28,557 bases of DNA from Gammaproteobacteria bacterium (GTDB lineage Bacteria > Pseudomonadota > Gammaproteobacteria > Pseudomonadales > Halomonadaceae). Location: assembly GCA_023485185.1 (NCBI GenBank), contig JAMCZP010000303.1, forward strand, positions 1 through 28,557, given 5' to 3'. Of this stretch, positions 9,339-19,250 are shown piece after piece (the stretch's first letter is position 1; the number at the start of each line of letters is the position of its first letter). Under the pieces are notes generated by a model, which was given only the letters and a program-made list of their open reading frames with translations, ran no database searches and had not been told where the DNA came from. The translations under genes were made by a program, and so were the position numbers.

Positions 9339-10415
9339 ATGGCGTCTTTTTCATCACGTTTTTCGCCCATTACTCAGCGGCGTTTGGCCGCTTTTAAAGC
9401 CAACCGCCGTGCCCGAGTATCTCTATGGCTATTTGGCACACTGTTTATTCTCAGCCTTTTTGCCGAGCTGATCGCCAACGATAAACCCATCATTATGCAG
9501 TACGACGGGAAGTGGTATGCCCCGCTGTTAGTGGATTACCCAGAAACCGAGTTTGGCGGTTTTCTACCAACACGTACCGACTATCTAGACCCTTTTATTC
9601 AACAACAGATTGATGACAACGGCTGGGCGCTGTGGCCCGCGATTCCCTATTCTTATCAAACCCTTGATATGAATATGACGCGCCCTTCTCCGGCGCCGCC
9701 AGATAGCCGCCACTGGCTGGGCACTGATGACCAGGGGCGTGATGTATTAGCACGAGTCATTTATGGCTTTCGCCTCTCAGTGGCCTTTGCCTTAGTGCTT
9801 ACGGCGGGGTCTCTCGTGATGGGCGTTGTGGTGGGGGGCGTGCAAGGCTACTTCGGCGGCAAGGTCGATTTAATTGGCCAGCGGATGACTGAAATTTGGT
9901 CGGGTTTGCCAGTACTGTTCCTCCTGATTATTTTAGCTAGCTTTGTGCAGCCAGGGTTTTGGTGGTTGCTGGGCATCATGCTGCTCTTCTCATGGCTGGG
10001 CTTAGTCGATATCGTGCGTGCCGAGTTTTTACGCGCGCGCAATTTAGAGTATGTACGAGCTGCCAAAGCCATGGGCCTGCCGTCACGTTTAATTATGTGG
10101 CGTCACGTATTGCCAAACGCCATGGTCGCCACGCTGACATTTATTCCGTTTCTGTTTACCGGCGCGATTGGCACGCTGACCGCGCTCGACTTTCTCGGCT
10201 TTGGCCTACCACCTGGCGCACCCTCGCTGGGTGAGTTAGCCGCCCAAGGTAAAAATAATCTACACGCCCCCTGGCTGGGCATTACGGCCTTTATGACGCT
10301 GGCGATCATGCTGTCGCTGCTGGTTTTTATTGGTGAAGGGCTACGCGACGCCTTTGATCCACGTCACGTGCAGCAGCGCCAAATCGGCGCTGCTCAGGAG
10401 GCCAACCATGTCTAA
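9339..10415 (+). CDS. yejE: ABC importer permease YejE
   Basis: Second inner-membrane permease of the Yej importer (358 residues). An N-terminal membrane segment (SLWLFGTLFILSLFAELI) is followed by a long periplasmic loop beginning ANDKPIIMQYDGKWY, which is characteristic of YejE. Next come HWLGTDDQGRDVLARVIYG and five further membrane segments, with the EAA loop EYVRAAKAMGLPSRLIMWRH and GFGLPPGAPSLGEL. The ATG at 9339 was chosen because it follows the yejB stop directly; an earlier in-frame start would overlap yejB. It overlaps yejF by 8 bp (ATGTCTAA), so translation is probably coupled. Confidence 0.93.
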   Translation: MASFSSRFSPITQRRLAAFKANRRARVSLWLFGTLFILSLFAELIANDKPIIMQYDGKWYAPLLVDYPETEFGGFLPTRTDYLDPFIQQQIDDNGWALWPAIPYSYQTLDMNMTRPSPAPPDSRHWLGTDDQGRDVLARVIYGFRLSVAFALVLTAGSLVMGVVVGGVQGYFGGKVDLIGQRMTEIWSGLPVLFLLIILASFVQPGFWWLLGIMLLFSWLGLVDIVRAEFLRARNLEYVRAAKAMGLPSRLIMWRHVLPNAMVATLTFIPFLFTGAIGTLTALDFLGFGLPPGAPSLGELAAQGKNNLHAPWLGITAFMTLAIMLSLLVFIGEGLRDAFDPRHVQQRQIGAAQEANHV

Positions 10416-12000
10416 ACCGCTCCTGCAAATTGAAAACCTCAACATCGCCTTCGGTGAAAGCCAGGTAGTCCGTTCCCTCTCACTGACTATTAATGCAGGT
10501 GAAACCCTGGCGATTGTCGGTGAGTCGGGGTCAGGCAAATCGGTCTCAGCACTTGGCATGGTCAACTTACTGCCTAGTAATGCCACTATCGAAGGTGAGC
10601 GCTGGTTGGGCGATACCAATTTAGCTGGCTTAACCGAAGCTCAGTGGAACGGTATACGTGGTAATCGTGTTGGTTTTATCTTCCAAGAACCTATGACGTC
10701 TTTAAACCCCCTTCATCGTGTGGGTAAGCAGATCGGTGAAGCGCTGCGCCTGCACCAAGGATTACGTGGTCATGAGGCGCGGCAACGCAGCAAGGAGTTG
10801 TTAGAACAAGTTAAGTTGCCGCGGGCGGACGAATTACTGGATGCCTGGCCCCATCAGCTTTCAGGGGGGCAACGTCAACGGGTGATGATAGCCATGGCGG
10901 TTGCTAACAACCCATCGCTGTTAATTGCCGATGAGCCTACCACGGCGTTAGACGTCACTGTTCAACAAGAGATTCTCGCCCTACTTCGCGAACTGCGGGA
11001 TCGTTACGGCATGGGCATGCTATTTATCAGCCATGACTTAAATTTGGTACGCCGCCACGCAGACCGCGTATGCGTTATGTACCGTGGCGAAGTGCAGGAA
11101 ATTGGCCCGGTTGAACAGGTCTTTCAGCATCCCAAGAGCGATTACACTAAAGCGCTGCTCGCTGCTGAGCCTGAAGGTAGGCCTCAAGCAATTACCCACG
11201 CGCCTCCGCTGTTAACCGCCCGCCAGTTGAGCGTCAGCTTTAAGCGGCCTAAAACGGGGTTGTTTAAGCGTCAGCCGCCTGCTTTTGCGGCGCTTCACCC
11301 TACCGATTTTGATATCGCACCTGGTGAAACGTTAGGGATTGTGGGTGAATCCGGGTCGGGTAAAACCACGCTCGCCTCTGCCGTCATGCGCTTAGTCACT
11401 AGCCAAGGTGATATTACCCTTGGCAACGATAAACTCAGCAGCCTGACCGGCGATGCCCTGCGTCGTCAGCGGCACCGCTTGCAAATGGTTTTCCAGGATC
11501 CTTATGGCGCGCTTTCGCCGCGCATGCCGGTGTTCGATATCGTCAGTGAAGGGCTACGTTTTCACTACCCTAATCTCACCACTGAAGAAGTCACCCAACG
11601 AGTTAATCAAACGCTACGTGAAGTTGGGCTACCGGAGAGCTGTGCCGCCCGCTACCCTCACGAATTTTCAGGTGGCCAGCGCCAGCGTATTGCCGTTGCT
11701 AGAGCGATTATCTTAGAGCCTGAGCTACTGGTGCTTGATGAGCCCACCTCAGCACTAGATCGCACCGTACAGAAGCAACTAGTGACCCTACTGCGTGACT
11801 TACAGGCACGCAGACAGCTTAGCTATCTGTTTATTAGCCACGATCTTGCTGTTATCCGCGCCATGGCTCACAGGGTTATGGTGCTTAAGGATGGCGAAGT
11901 AGTCGAACAAGGCCCCTGTCTGGAAGTGCTTTCAGCGCCACAGCACGCTTATACCCAAGCGCTAATCGCCGCTGCGCACCTTAATCCTAATAATAAATAG
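10408..12000 (+). CDS. yejF: ABC importer ATPase YejF (two fused nucleotide-binding domains)
   Basis: Energises YejABE. Two complete ABC ATPase domains lie in one chain of 530 residues. Domain 1 has Walker A GESGSGKS, signature LSGGQRQR and Walker B LLIADEPTTALD. Domain 2 has GESGSGKT, FSGGQRQR and LLVLDEPTSALD. Each ends with the switch region ISHDL. Both carry the C-terminal extensions usual for oligopeptide ATPases (QHPKSDYTKALL and APQHAYTQALI). The ATG at 10408 has CAGGAGG upstream and overlaps the yejE stop. Last gene of the operon; a hairpin lies about 140 bp downstream, then the transposon. Confidence 0.94.
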   Translation: MSKPLLQIENLNIAFGESQVVRSLSLTINAGETLAIVGESGSGKSVSALGMVNLLPSNATIEGERWLGDTNLAGLTEAQWNGIRGNRVGFIFQEPMTSLNPLHRVGKQIGEALRLHQGLRGHEARQRSKELLEQVKLPRADELLDAWPHQLSGGQRQRVMIAMAVANNPSLLIADEPTTALDVTVQQEILALLRELRDRYGMGMLFISHDLNLVRRHADRVCVMYRGEVQEIGPVEQVFQHPKSDYTKALLAAEPEGRPQAITHAPPLLTARQLSVSFKRPKTGLFKRQPPAFAALHPTDFDIAPGETLGIVGESGSGKTTLASAVMRLVTSQGDITLGNDKLSSLTGDALRRQRHRLQMVFQDPYGALSPRMPVFDIVSEGLRFHYPNLTTEEVTQRVNQTLREVGLPESCAARYPHEFSGGQRQRIAVARAIILEPELLVLDEPTSALDRTVQKQLVTLLRDLQARRQLSYLFISHDLAVIRAMAHRVMVLKDGEVVEQGPCLEVLSAPQHAYTQALIAAAHLNPNNK

Positions 12001-12142
12001 GCAAAAGCTGATTTCGCAGCTGCTAACTGCACTCTTGGGAGGCAGCTTCGGCACACGACGTTTCTATCTGATGGGTACGCAGTAAGGAAGTTACTAAAAG
12101 TATACTCTATAAGATAACGGTATAAATATTTAGGTAGAATAA

Positions 12143-12168
12143 AGCCGCTTCCAATACGTGAAGCGGCT
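12143..12168 (-). terminator. Hairpin between yejF and the transposon, probable former rsuA terminator
   Basis: AGCCGCTT (12143-12150) and AAGCGGCT (12161-12168) form a perfect 8-bp stem around a 10-base loop. Read on the minus strand the stem is followed by TTTATTCT, giving a moderate T tract; on the plus strand the stem is followed by AAAAGG, without one. It therefore fits better as a minus-strand terminator. With the transposon removed it would lie roughly 20-25 bp past the rsuA stop. It could act weakly for yejF as well. The rest of 12001-12184 shows only AT-rich sequence and a short 5-bp stem at 12006-12021. Confidence 0.5.
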
Positions 12169-12184
12169 AAAAGGACTTAAGGCA

Positions 12185-12237
12185 GAATTGAGGGTCGGCA
12201 ACGATTCTGACGAAATCCTCCAAAATGTGCCTTAACC
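12185..12237 (+). repeat. Left terminal inverted repeat
   Basis: The first 41 bases (GAATTGAGGGTCGGCAACGA to the run AAAA ending at 12225) are identical to the reverse complement of 24936-24976. Matching continues to 12237 with mismatches only at 12226, 12228 and 12231. Whether the true end is GAGGG (12190) or further out is unclear, because both flanks read AATT there. The tnpA stop lies 8 bp inside. Confidence 0.92.
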
Positions 12238-13616
12238 TATTGTATTTAAATTATTTTGGCGTTGTAGCTCATGGGTGAAACCTGCCGTTCAAAATCAAGC
12301 GTATAATCGCCAAATCGGTTGATATGGTCCGTGCGGTATGGGGCCAATCCTTTGAGAATATCGTGATCAATATGATGGCCGCGATCCTTGAGATCTTTAA
12401 GGGTTAACGTCATCGACTCCACATTGTGAAGAATGACCAGGTTGGCCACCAAGTGGTTATATTTGATCACCTTCCGTTGCTCGTGGCGGATATTCTCGGC
12501 GATCACCCCCTCGCCGCCGAAAAATAGCCATTTTACGAACTGGTTGAACTCCTCCGTTTTGTTCGTCTCCGCATGAATGGTTCGCCGCAACTCCACGCTG
12601 CCAATGTAGTCCAGAAGAAAGGTTGTCCGAACTACCCGCCCCAGTTCCCGGAAAGCAAAGTAGAGTTTATTCTTGAGGCTTGCGGTACCTAAACGTCGCA
12701 ATACCGTGGACGGTGCTATTTTCCCTGCCTTTATCGATAGCGCCACCCGGAGCATGTCGGGCACATGGGTTTCGATCAGTTGCCAGTTAATGGTTTCGCT
12801 GAACAAGGCATTGATGTGCTCATACCGTTGGCGTTTGTCAGGCTTGTAGAACACCAGCTGCTTCAGATTCCGGATGCGGGGCATCAGGTTGATACCCAGC
12901 AGGTAAGCCAACCCGAAGACGGGCGCACTTTGCGCCTGAGTATCGCCATGCAAGGTGTCAGGCTGGATATCGGAATCGTTTTTGATCAGCCCGTCAAGGA
13001 TGTAAATGGCCTCATAAACGCCGCAAGGGATGAAGTGGCTGAACAGCGCGATGTATTTGTCGGAGACGTGGTAGTAGCCCACCCCGCCGTAGCCACCGTA
13101 CCGTATGTGGTATTCCGATAGCAGATTCTGTTCGTACAGATTCCATTTTGTGCCATCGGCGGCAGCCCGCTGGCCAGTTCCCCAGTGTCGCGGCAGCCGG
13201 TAGCGGTTGTAGGCATTGATAACCTGCACAATGGCCTGCTCCAAGCGCTCTTCGGTGACGTGCCGCAGGTTGAGCCAGGACACCTGCCGGCGATTAAGTG
13301 TCGTGATGGATCGGGCGGTCTGAGTTGGCCCGAGATTGCAGCCATAGCAAAACAAGGTCGAAACAAAGCGGGTACGTGGGTCTTCCAGCTTGCTCTCAAA
13401 ACCGGAAAGTGGTCCAAAGCGTTTGTGGAGCCCCAGCCATTTTTCGGCTTCCACCAGGATGTCGAGAATATTCTTTTCGGGCAAATTCTGGGATAACTGT
13501 TTGTCAATTTCGGCCAGCCCATCGGGAGGCGCTGTGCGACGGTGCTTCCGGATCACCAGCTCTTCACCATTGAAGACGGCGTATTCATTCTCCGGGAAGT
13601 TACGGTCAATGCGGTC

Positions 13617-14416
13617 CGCCGTTTCGCTCAAGCGTGAGCGGGCCTGCGCCACAAAAGCGGCTGGGTCGGATGCGATATCAACCATCGCACTGTAGTCCGC
13701 TATTTGGGCATCATAGACACTCCAATCCACGAGCTGATCGCGGTAGTCGCTGTACTGGTCGCTATTCGCGACCGCGAGATCGCCGGAAATCAGTTCACGC
13801 TTCACCTGCGTTAGTACGCCCAGCTCGAAATACTTCCGGTAGACCATACCGGGCAGTAGCTGGCTTGACCCGGACCCCAATATGAGACGGCGCCAACGCT
13901 CCGGTAGCCAGGACACGTCGACGGGTTGAGTGCTGAGCACAAGGCATTCCTTGCGGCTGTGCCGGTGCTTTTTCAGAGTCGCAATCGCCTCAATCAAGGA
14001 TTGATCGTGGCTGGTTGCCGTCAGATCCAGTAGTTCAAGGCAATTGAATAGCAGGGGGCGTAACGGGCGATAGGGTTGCAGCATAAACGGGATGAAGTTA
14101 TTGCCAGCATAGGCCATGTGTTCCTCACACTCGGCCAGTAATTCATCAGGGTCGCTCTGGATGGCAGCCGCCACTCGGGCACCTCGCTCGGAATCCGTCG
14201 GCGCTTCCTGAACGGCGGTCAGCACGTCACGCAGTTGAGCGACCAGTTTGTCCATCCGTTTCATGTGATCCAGATGATACTGGTTCAGGTTGGCTTCCGC
14301 CTTAGTCTTGATGTTGCGCATCTTGCGGACAAAGATGTCGACGGCATCGTCCATTGCGCGACGCAATTGGGCATGGACCAACAGAATCATCAAGGCATAG
14401 CGTTTGGTGCTTTGCA
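13617..14416. repeat. 800-bp tandem duplication inside tnpA, copy 1
   Basis: Identical to 14417-15216 at a constant offset of 800. Identity begins at CGCCGTTTCGCTC (13617) and ends at GGTGCTTTGCA (14416). The bases outside differ on both sides (C versus A before, C versus T after), so the unit is exactly 800 bp with no obvious microhomology at the junction. Confidence 0.96.
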
Positions 14417-15216
14417 CGCCGTTTCGCTCAAGCGTGAGCGGGCCTGCGCCACAAAAGCGGCTGGGTCGGATGCGATATCAACCATCGCACTGTAGTCCGC
14501 TATTTGGGCATCATAGACACTCCAATCCACGAGCTGATCGCGGTAGTCGCTGTACTGGTCGCTATTCGCGACCGCGAGATCGCCGGAAATCAGTTCACGC
14601 TTCACCTGCGTTAGTACGCCCAGCTCGAAATACTTCCGGTAGACCATACCGGGCAGTAGCTGGCTTGACCCGGACCCCAATATGAGACGGCGCCAACGCT
14701 CCGGTAGCCAGGACACGTCGACGGGTTGAGTGCTGAGCACAAGGCATTCCTTGCGGCTGTGCCGGTGCTTTTTCAGAGTCGCAATCGCCTCAATCAAGGA
14801 TTGATCGTGGCTGGTTGCCGTCAGATCCAGTAGTTCAAGGCAATTGAATAGCAGGGGGCGTAACGGGCGATAGGGTTGCAGCATAAACGGGATGAAGTTA
14901 TTGCCAGCATAGGCCATGTGTTCCTCACACTCGGCCAGTAATTCATCAGGGTCGCTCTGGATGGCAGCCGCCACTCGGGCACCTCGCTCGGAATCCGTCG
15001 GCGCTTCCTGAACGGCGGTCAGCACGTCACGCAGTTGAGCGACCAGTTTGTCCATCCGTTTCATGTGATCCAGATGATACTGGTTCAGGTTGGCTTCCGC
15101 CTTAGTCTTGATGTTGCGCATCTTGCGGACAAAGATGTCGACGGCATCGTCCATTGCGCGACGCAATTGGGCATGGACCAACAGAATCATCAAGGCATAG
15201 CGTTTGGTGCTTTGCA
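14417..15216. repeat. 800-bp tandem duplication inside tnpA, copy 2
   Basis: Second, directly adjacent copy of 13617-14416. I saw no difference in the lines compared, and the encoded peptides are the same, which implies a recent event or an assembly artefact. Since 800 is not a multiple of three, the transposase frame is lost at 14416/14417. Confidence 0.96.
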
Positions 15217-15507
15217 TAGCCTTGATGTTGGCCGCGCCAAGCGCTCGTGCTTCCAGTATGAAGTGGTGATACTTGGCGGCTGGAATGTGATCAACAGCGG
15301 GCAATCGTTGACACCAGCCCTGAAGCCATTCCAGGTGCTGAAGATACTTCTTCACTTCCGTATTGGTCGGCTTTTTGGGTTCCTGTTTCAGTTTATGCCA
15401 ACTGGTATGAGATGAATCGTCTGGCACTTGCAGCAGCCGGTCAAATTCCTGTTCCTGGCTAAACGGTGATGTACTCGGTAGCTGGCGAGCGTGGGTGTTT
15501 GCGCGAC

Positions 15508-15816
15508 TTACGGTTGTGACTCCTTCTCAGACGGGGTATCGCAGCAAGCATCGTACTGCCTCTTGCGCCATAGCGCGTAGACGGTCAGGCCGATGAAAAT
15601 GGCCAGGGCCGGCAGCAAGACGTAATCCAGATAACCGGTCAGTGCGATACCCACGATTACCCAGTAGTCCCCGAGAAAAACGCCGGCACCCGTTCCGGTC
15701 AGCACGATGGCAAGAATCGGCAAATGACAGGGGCAACTCAGCACCGCCAATACCCCCCACAGGTAACCGGTGAGCGGCCTGGATACCTCGGCCGGTTCGC
15801 GCGCCTTATCAGTCAT
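15508..15816 (-). CDS. merE: Chimeric mercury transporter: MerE N-terminal half joined to MerF C-terminal half
   Basis: 102-residue inner-membrane protein at the promoter-distal end of the mer operon. Residues 1-59 follow the MerE pattern: TGYLWGVLAVLSCPCHLPIL with the metal-binding CPC at 28-30, then a second hydrophobic stretch. From about residue 60 it follows MerF instead: LTGYLDYVLLPALAIFIGLT and a tail with a vicinal pair, DACCD (C91-C92), as in MerF. Ordinary MerE is about 78 residues and ends in a short basic tail. The join falls at LTG, present in both families. The start ATG at 15816 overlaps the merD stop by 8 bp; a GTG two codons upstream is possible. The stop codon lies where tnpA sequence begins. 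Probably moves Hg(II) or organomercury across the inner membrane; function of the chimera is inferred. Confidence 0.78.
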   Translation of the reverse strand: MTDKAREPAEVSRPLTGYLWGVLAVLSCPCHLPILAIVLTGTGAGVFLGDYWVIVGIALTGYLDYVLLPALAIFIGLTVYALWRKRQYDACCDTPSEKESQP

Positions 15817-16210
15817 GTCCACGTGCCGCCTTGGTTAGTACTTGGGTGCAGCGATTCAGCGCGGCTCTTTTAACACCAATCGTGTGTTGTATTTGCCGTT
15901 CGACGGCTCGGCACTGCCGTTCATCTCCGCTATCCAGCGCCTGTATAAACTCGGTAATCTCGGGTAGACCGAGACCGGCTTCACGACAGGAGCAGATTAA
16001 CTTCAGCCGTTCCAGGCAGCTGTCATCGAATAAGCGAAAACCAGCTTGGGTAGTACTACAGGCGTACACCAATCGCATATCCAGATAAGTCCGGATCTGA
16101 TGCACAGACAGGCCACAGAGACGGGCCGCCTCGGAAATGAAGTAGCCTTCTGTTTGTGGCCCCGGCCCACGTTCAAGGCTGGGTTTTACCATTCGAGTGT
16201 TTACCGTCAT
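15809..16210 (-). CDS. merD: MerD, secondary regulator of the mer operon
   Basis: MerR-family-like protein that in Tn21/Tn501 antagonises MerR at the operator once mercury is gone. A helix-turn-helix is visible in FISEAARLCGLSVHQIRTYL, followed by the MerD-typical GFRLFDDSCLERL and a helical dimerisation region. It lacks the three-cysteine Hg site of MerR. Residues 1-28 form a non-conserved, proline-rich extension, so translation may start later (ATG at 16192). The ATG at 16210 is one base after the merB stop, arguing for coupling. 133 residues versus about 120 in Tn21. Confidence 0.83.
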   Translation of the reverse strand: MTVNTRMVKPSLERGPGPQTEGYFISEAARLCGLSVHQIRTYLDMRLVYACSTTQAGFRLFDDSCLERLKLICSCREAGLGLPEITEFIQALDSGDERQCRAVERQIQHTIGVKRAALNRCTQVLTKAARGHD

Positions 16211-16211
16211 G

Positions 16212-16835
16212 CTAGTGGCTTCTTGCCCTGTCGAGTATAAGGTGCGCAATCCGCTGACCCAGTTCGAAACCTTCCTGAACACTCACAATGTTCGCGTGCG
16301 GTTTATCTCGGCACCAGGCCTCCCCGGCCTGTCGAGAGGCAAAGAAGAGGACGTCGCAACAAAAGGCACTTCGAATGTCTCCCTCTGCGGCCACCGATAC
16401 TAAAGAGATGACCGCGTCCTCCGGCTGGAGCAAAAGCACCCCCTGTGGCGTAACCGTCAAGGTGACCGGTTTGTTGGTATGCGGACAAGGCGATTGAACC
16501 TGCGCATGTTCGTCAATGACGATTGGAAACATCAAAGCATCAAGTGCACACCAGGTGTAGAGTGTCTGGTCGTTTACGACAAACGCATGCGGTGTTTCAC
16601 GCAGTGTGATGCCGTAGCCGATCAGCCGTCCCTGGCCGTCGTACTCGATGGTTCCAGCAGGCAGTTCGTCGAGCACCAACACCACCTCATCAGGTGTCCA
16701 GTTGAGCGACTTCGCGAGCCGCTCAACAGTGACCGGTTGTCCCAGGGCAAGCTCGCGCAACAGCGTCACATGAAGCGCGGCTTCCCTTTCGCCGGTCAGA
16801 CCCAGCCGTTCCACGATCTCATCCATGTTATACAT
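16212..16835 (-). CDS. merB: Organomercurial lyase (alkylmercury lyase)
   Basis: Protonolyses carbon-mercury bonds, giving Hg(II) for MerA and the hydrocarbon; this makes the operon broad-spectrum. With the ATG at 16835 the protein has 207 residues and the catalytic residues fall at C96 and D99 (TWCALDALMFP) and C159 (SAFCCDVLFFAS), the same numbering as the well-studied R831b enzyme. This supports that start over a GTG at 16859, which would overlap the merA stop. The N-terminal winged-helix-like domain (residues 1-80) is present. It lies directly after merA and one base before merD. Confidence 0.94.
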   Translation of the reverse strand: MYNMDEIVERLGLTGEREAALHVTLLRELALGQPVTVERLAKSLNWTPDEVVLVLDELPAGTIEYDGQGRLIGYGITLRETPHAFVVNDQTLYTWCALDALMFPIVIDEHAQVQSPCPHTNKPVTLTVTPQGVLLLQPEDAVISLVSVAAEGDIRSAFCCDVLFFASRQAGEAWCRDKPHANIVSVQEGFELGQRIAHLILDRARSH

Positions 16836-16848
16836 TGGCGGCACCGTC

Positions 16849-18490
<1,642 letters not shown>

Positions 18491-18492
18491 GG

Positions 18493-18789
18493 TTACTCCT
18501 GTTTCGCCTGGGGCTGTTTCAACGTGGACGGGTAACCCGCGTTAGTCGTGGCTTGAGTCAGCGCCTCAACGGAGGTTTTCTCATCGTCGTAGGTAACCGT
18601 CGCATCACGTTCCTCATATCGGACATCCACAGCGCTCACGCCGTCGACCCGCTTTAGGGCAGCTTTAACCGTAATCGGGCAGGCCGAACAGGTCATGCCT
18701 GGAACGGACAAGGTCACCGTTTGTTGCGCAGCCAGGGCAGGCAGGCTGAACAGCGTAAACAGTACGGCAGCAATCAGGGACTTTTTCAT
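18493..18789 (-). CDS. merP: Periplasmic mercury-binding protein
   Basis: Periplasmic Hg(II) scavenger that passes the ion to MerT. Signal peptide residues 1-21 (MKKSLIAAVLFTLFSLPALA), then one heavy-metal-associated domain with GMTCSACPITV (C34, C37). 98 residues, a little longer than the usual 91 owing to a polar tail (KQPQAKQE). The start at 18789 is chosen by signal-peptide position; an upstream in-frame alternative at 18813 would add eight polar residues. It lies 37 bp after merT and directly before the merF remnant. Confidence 0.93.
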   Translation of the reverse strand: MKKSLIAAVLFTLFSLPALAAQQTVTLSVPGMTCSACPITVKAALKRVDGVSAVDVRYEERDATVTYDDEKTSVEALTQATTNAGYPSTLKQPQAKQE

Positions 18790-18826
18790 GGTGTAGTGCC
18801 TCTCAGTCAACATAGTGGATCAGGTT

Positions 18827-19177
18827 TCAGTAAAACAGCGGTAAGACGAAGGGGAAAGCCAACGCAGTCAGAATGAGCAGCGCGACGATCCAGAAAACGA
18901 CCTTGTAGGCCGTGCGCACTTGCGGTACCGCGCAAACATCGCCCGGCTGGCAGGCCCCGACAGGTCGATATATCCGGCGCCAGGCAAAGACCATCGCCAC
19001 CAGTGCCGCACCGATGAACCAGGGCCGATAGGGTTCCAGGGCGGCCAGGCTGCCGATCCAGGCACCGGAAATGCCCAACGTGATCAAGACCAGGGGGCCA
19101 AGACAACAGGCAGACGCCAGAGCAGCGGCAATCCCTCCTGCGATCAGCGAACCGCGACCGGATTTGGACTCTGACAT
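18827..19177 (-). CDS. merT: Inner-membrane mercuric transport protein
   Basis: Takes Hg(II) from MerP across the inner membrane to MerA. Three membrane segments: the first carries the vicinal pair C24-C25 (ASACCLGPLV), the loop carries C76 and C82 (GACQPGDVCAV), and the third is residues 93-113. All four cysteines sit at the Tn501 positions. 116 residues, normal length. ATG at 19177 with AAAGGAG upstream. First structural gene of the operon, driven by the promoter at 19215-19245. Confidence 0.95.
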   Translation of the reverse strand: MSESKSGRGSLIAGGIAAALASACCLGPLVLITLGISGAWIGSLAALEPYRPWFIGAALVAMVFAWRRIYRPVGACQPGDVCAVPQVRTAYKVVFWIVALLILTALAFPFVLPLFY

Positions 19178-19214
19178 TACGATGGCTCCTTTCTAAAAAT
19201 GGGTGACTGAGGTA

Positions 19215-19245
19215 AGGTTACTCCCGTAGTCAGCTACGGAATCAA
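19215..19245 (-). promoter_or_regulatory. merT promoter/operator with 19-bp spacer and MerR dyad
   Basis: On the minus strand TTGATT (19245-19240) and TAACCT (19220-19215) are separated by exactly 19 bp, two more than the optimum, the known hallmark of MerR-activated promoters that must be untwisted on Hg(II) binding. Inside the spacer lies the dyad CCGTAG-N4-CTACGG (19224-19239 read on the plus strand), equivalent to the MerR operator of Tn501 (CCGTAC-N4-GTACGG). The merR start is only 5 bp beyond the -35 box, so MerR binding should also repress its own gene. Confidence 0.9.
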
Positions 19246-19250
19246 CCCCT

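Larger units (their letters stand above)
12246..15519 (-). pseudogene. tnpA: Tn3-family transposase, N-terminally truncated and split by an 800-bp duplication
   Basis: DDE transposase of the Tn3 family. The catalytic C-terminal part is intact: first aspartate in AADGTKW (about 13150), second in LHGDTQAQS (about 12950), glutamate in NKTEEFNQF (about 12555). The upstream part reads back in one open frame to about 15519 (SRANTHARQLPSTSPF), where it runs into the end of the mer operon, so the N-terminal roughly 170-190 residues of a usual 970-1000 are missing. An exact 800-bp tandem duplication (13617-15216) adds two bases modulo three. The upstream copy therefore stops at 14390 and the downstream copy is read from a junction-made GTG at 14417. 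Collapsing the duplication restores a single frame of about 800 codons. Unlikely to be functional. Confidence 0.9.

Noticed and set aside
12001..12142. Small gene after yejF
   Set aside because: No frame of useful length with a ribosome site; AT-rich intergenic sequence only.
13617..15216. CRISPR or other interspersed repeat array
   Set aside because: There are only two copies, each 800 bp, directly adjacent and coding for transposase; this is a simple tandem duplication.
15809..16210. Second MerR-type activator
   Set aside because: The helix-turn-helix is MerR-like, but the GFRLFDD motif, the absence of the three Hg-binding cysteines and the position after merB identify MerD.
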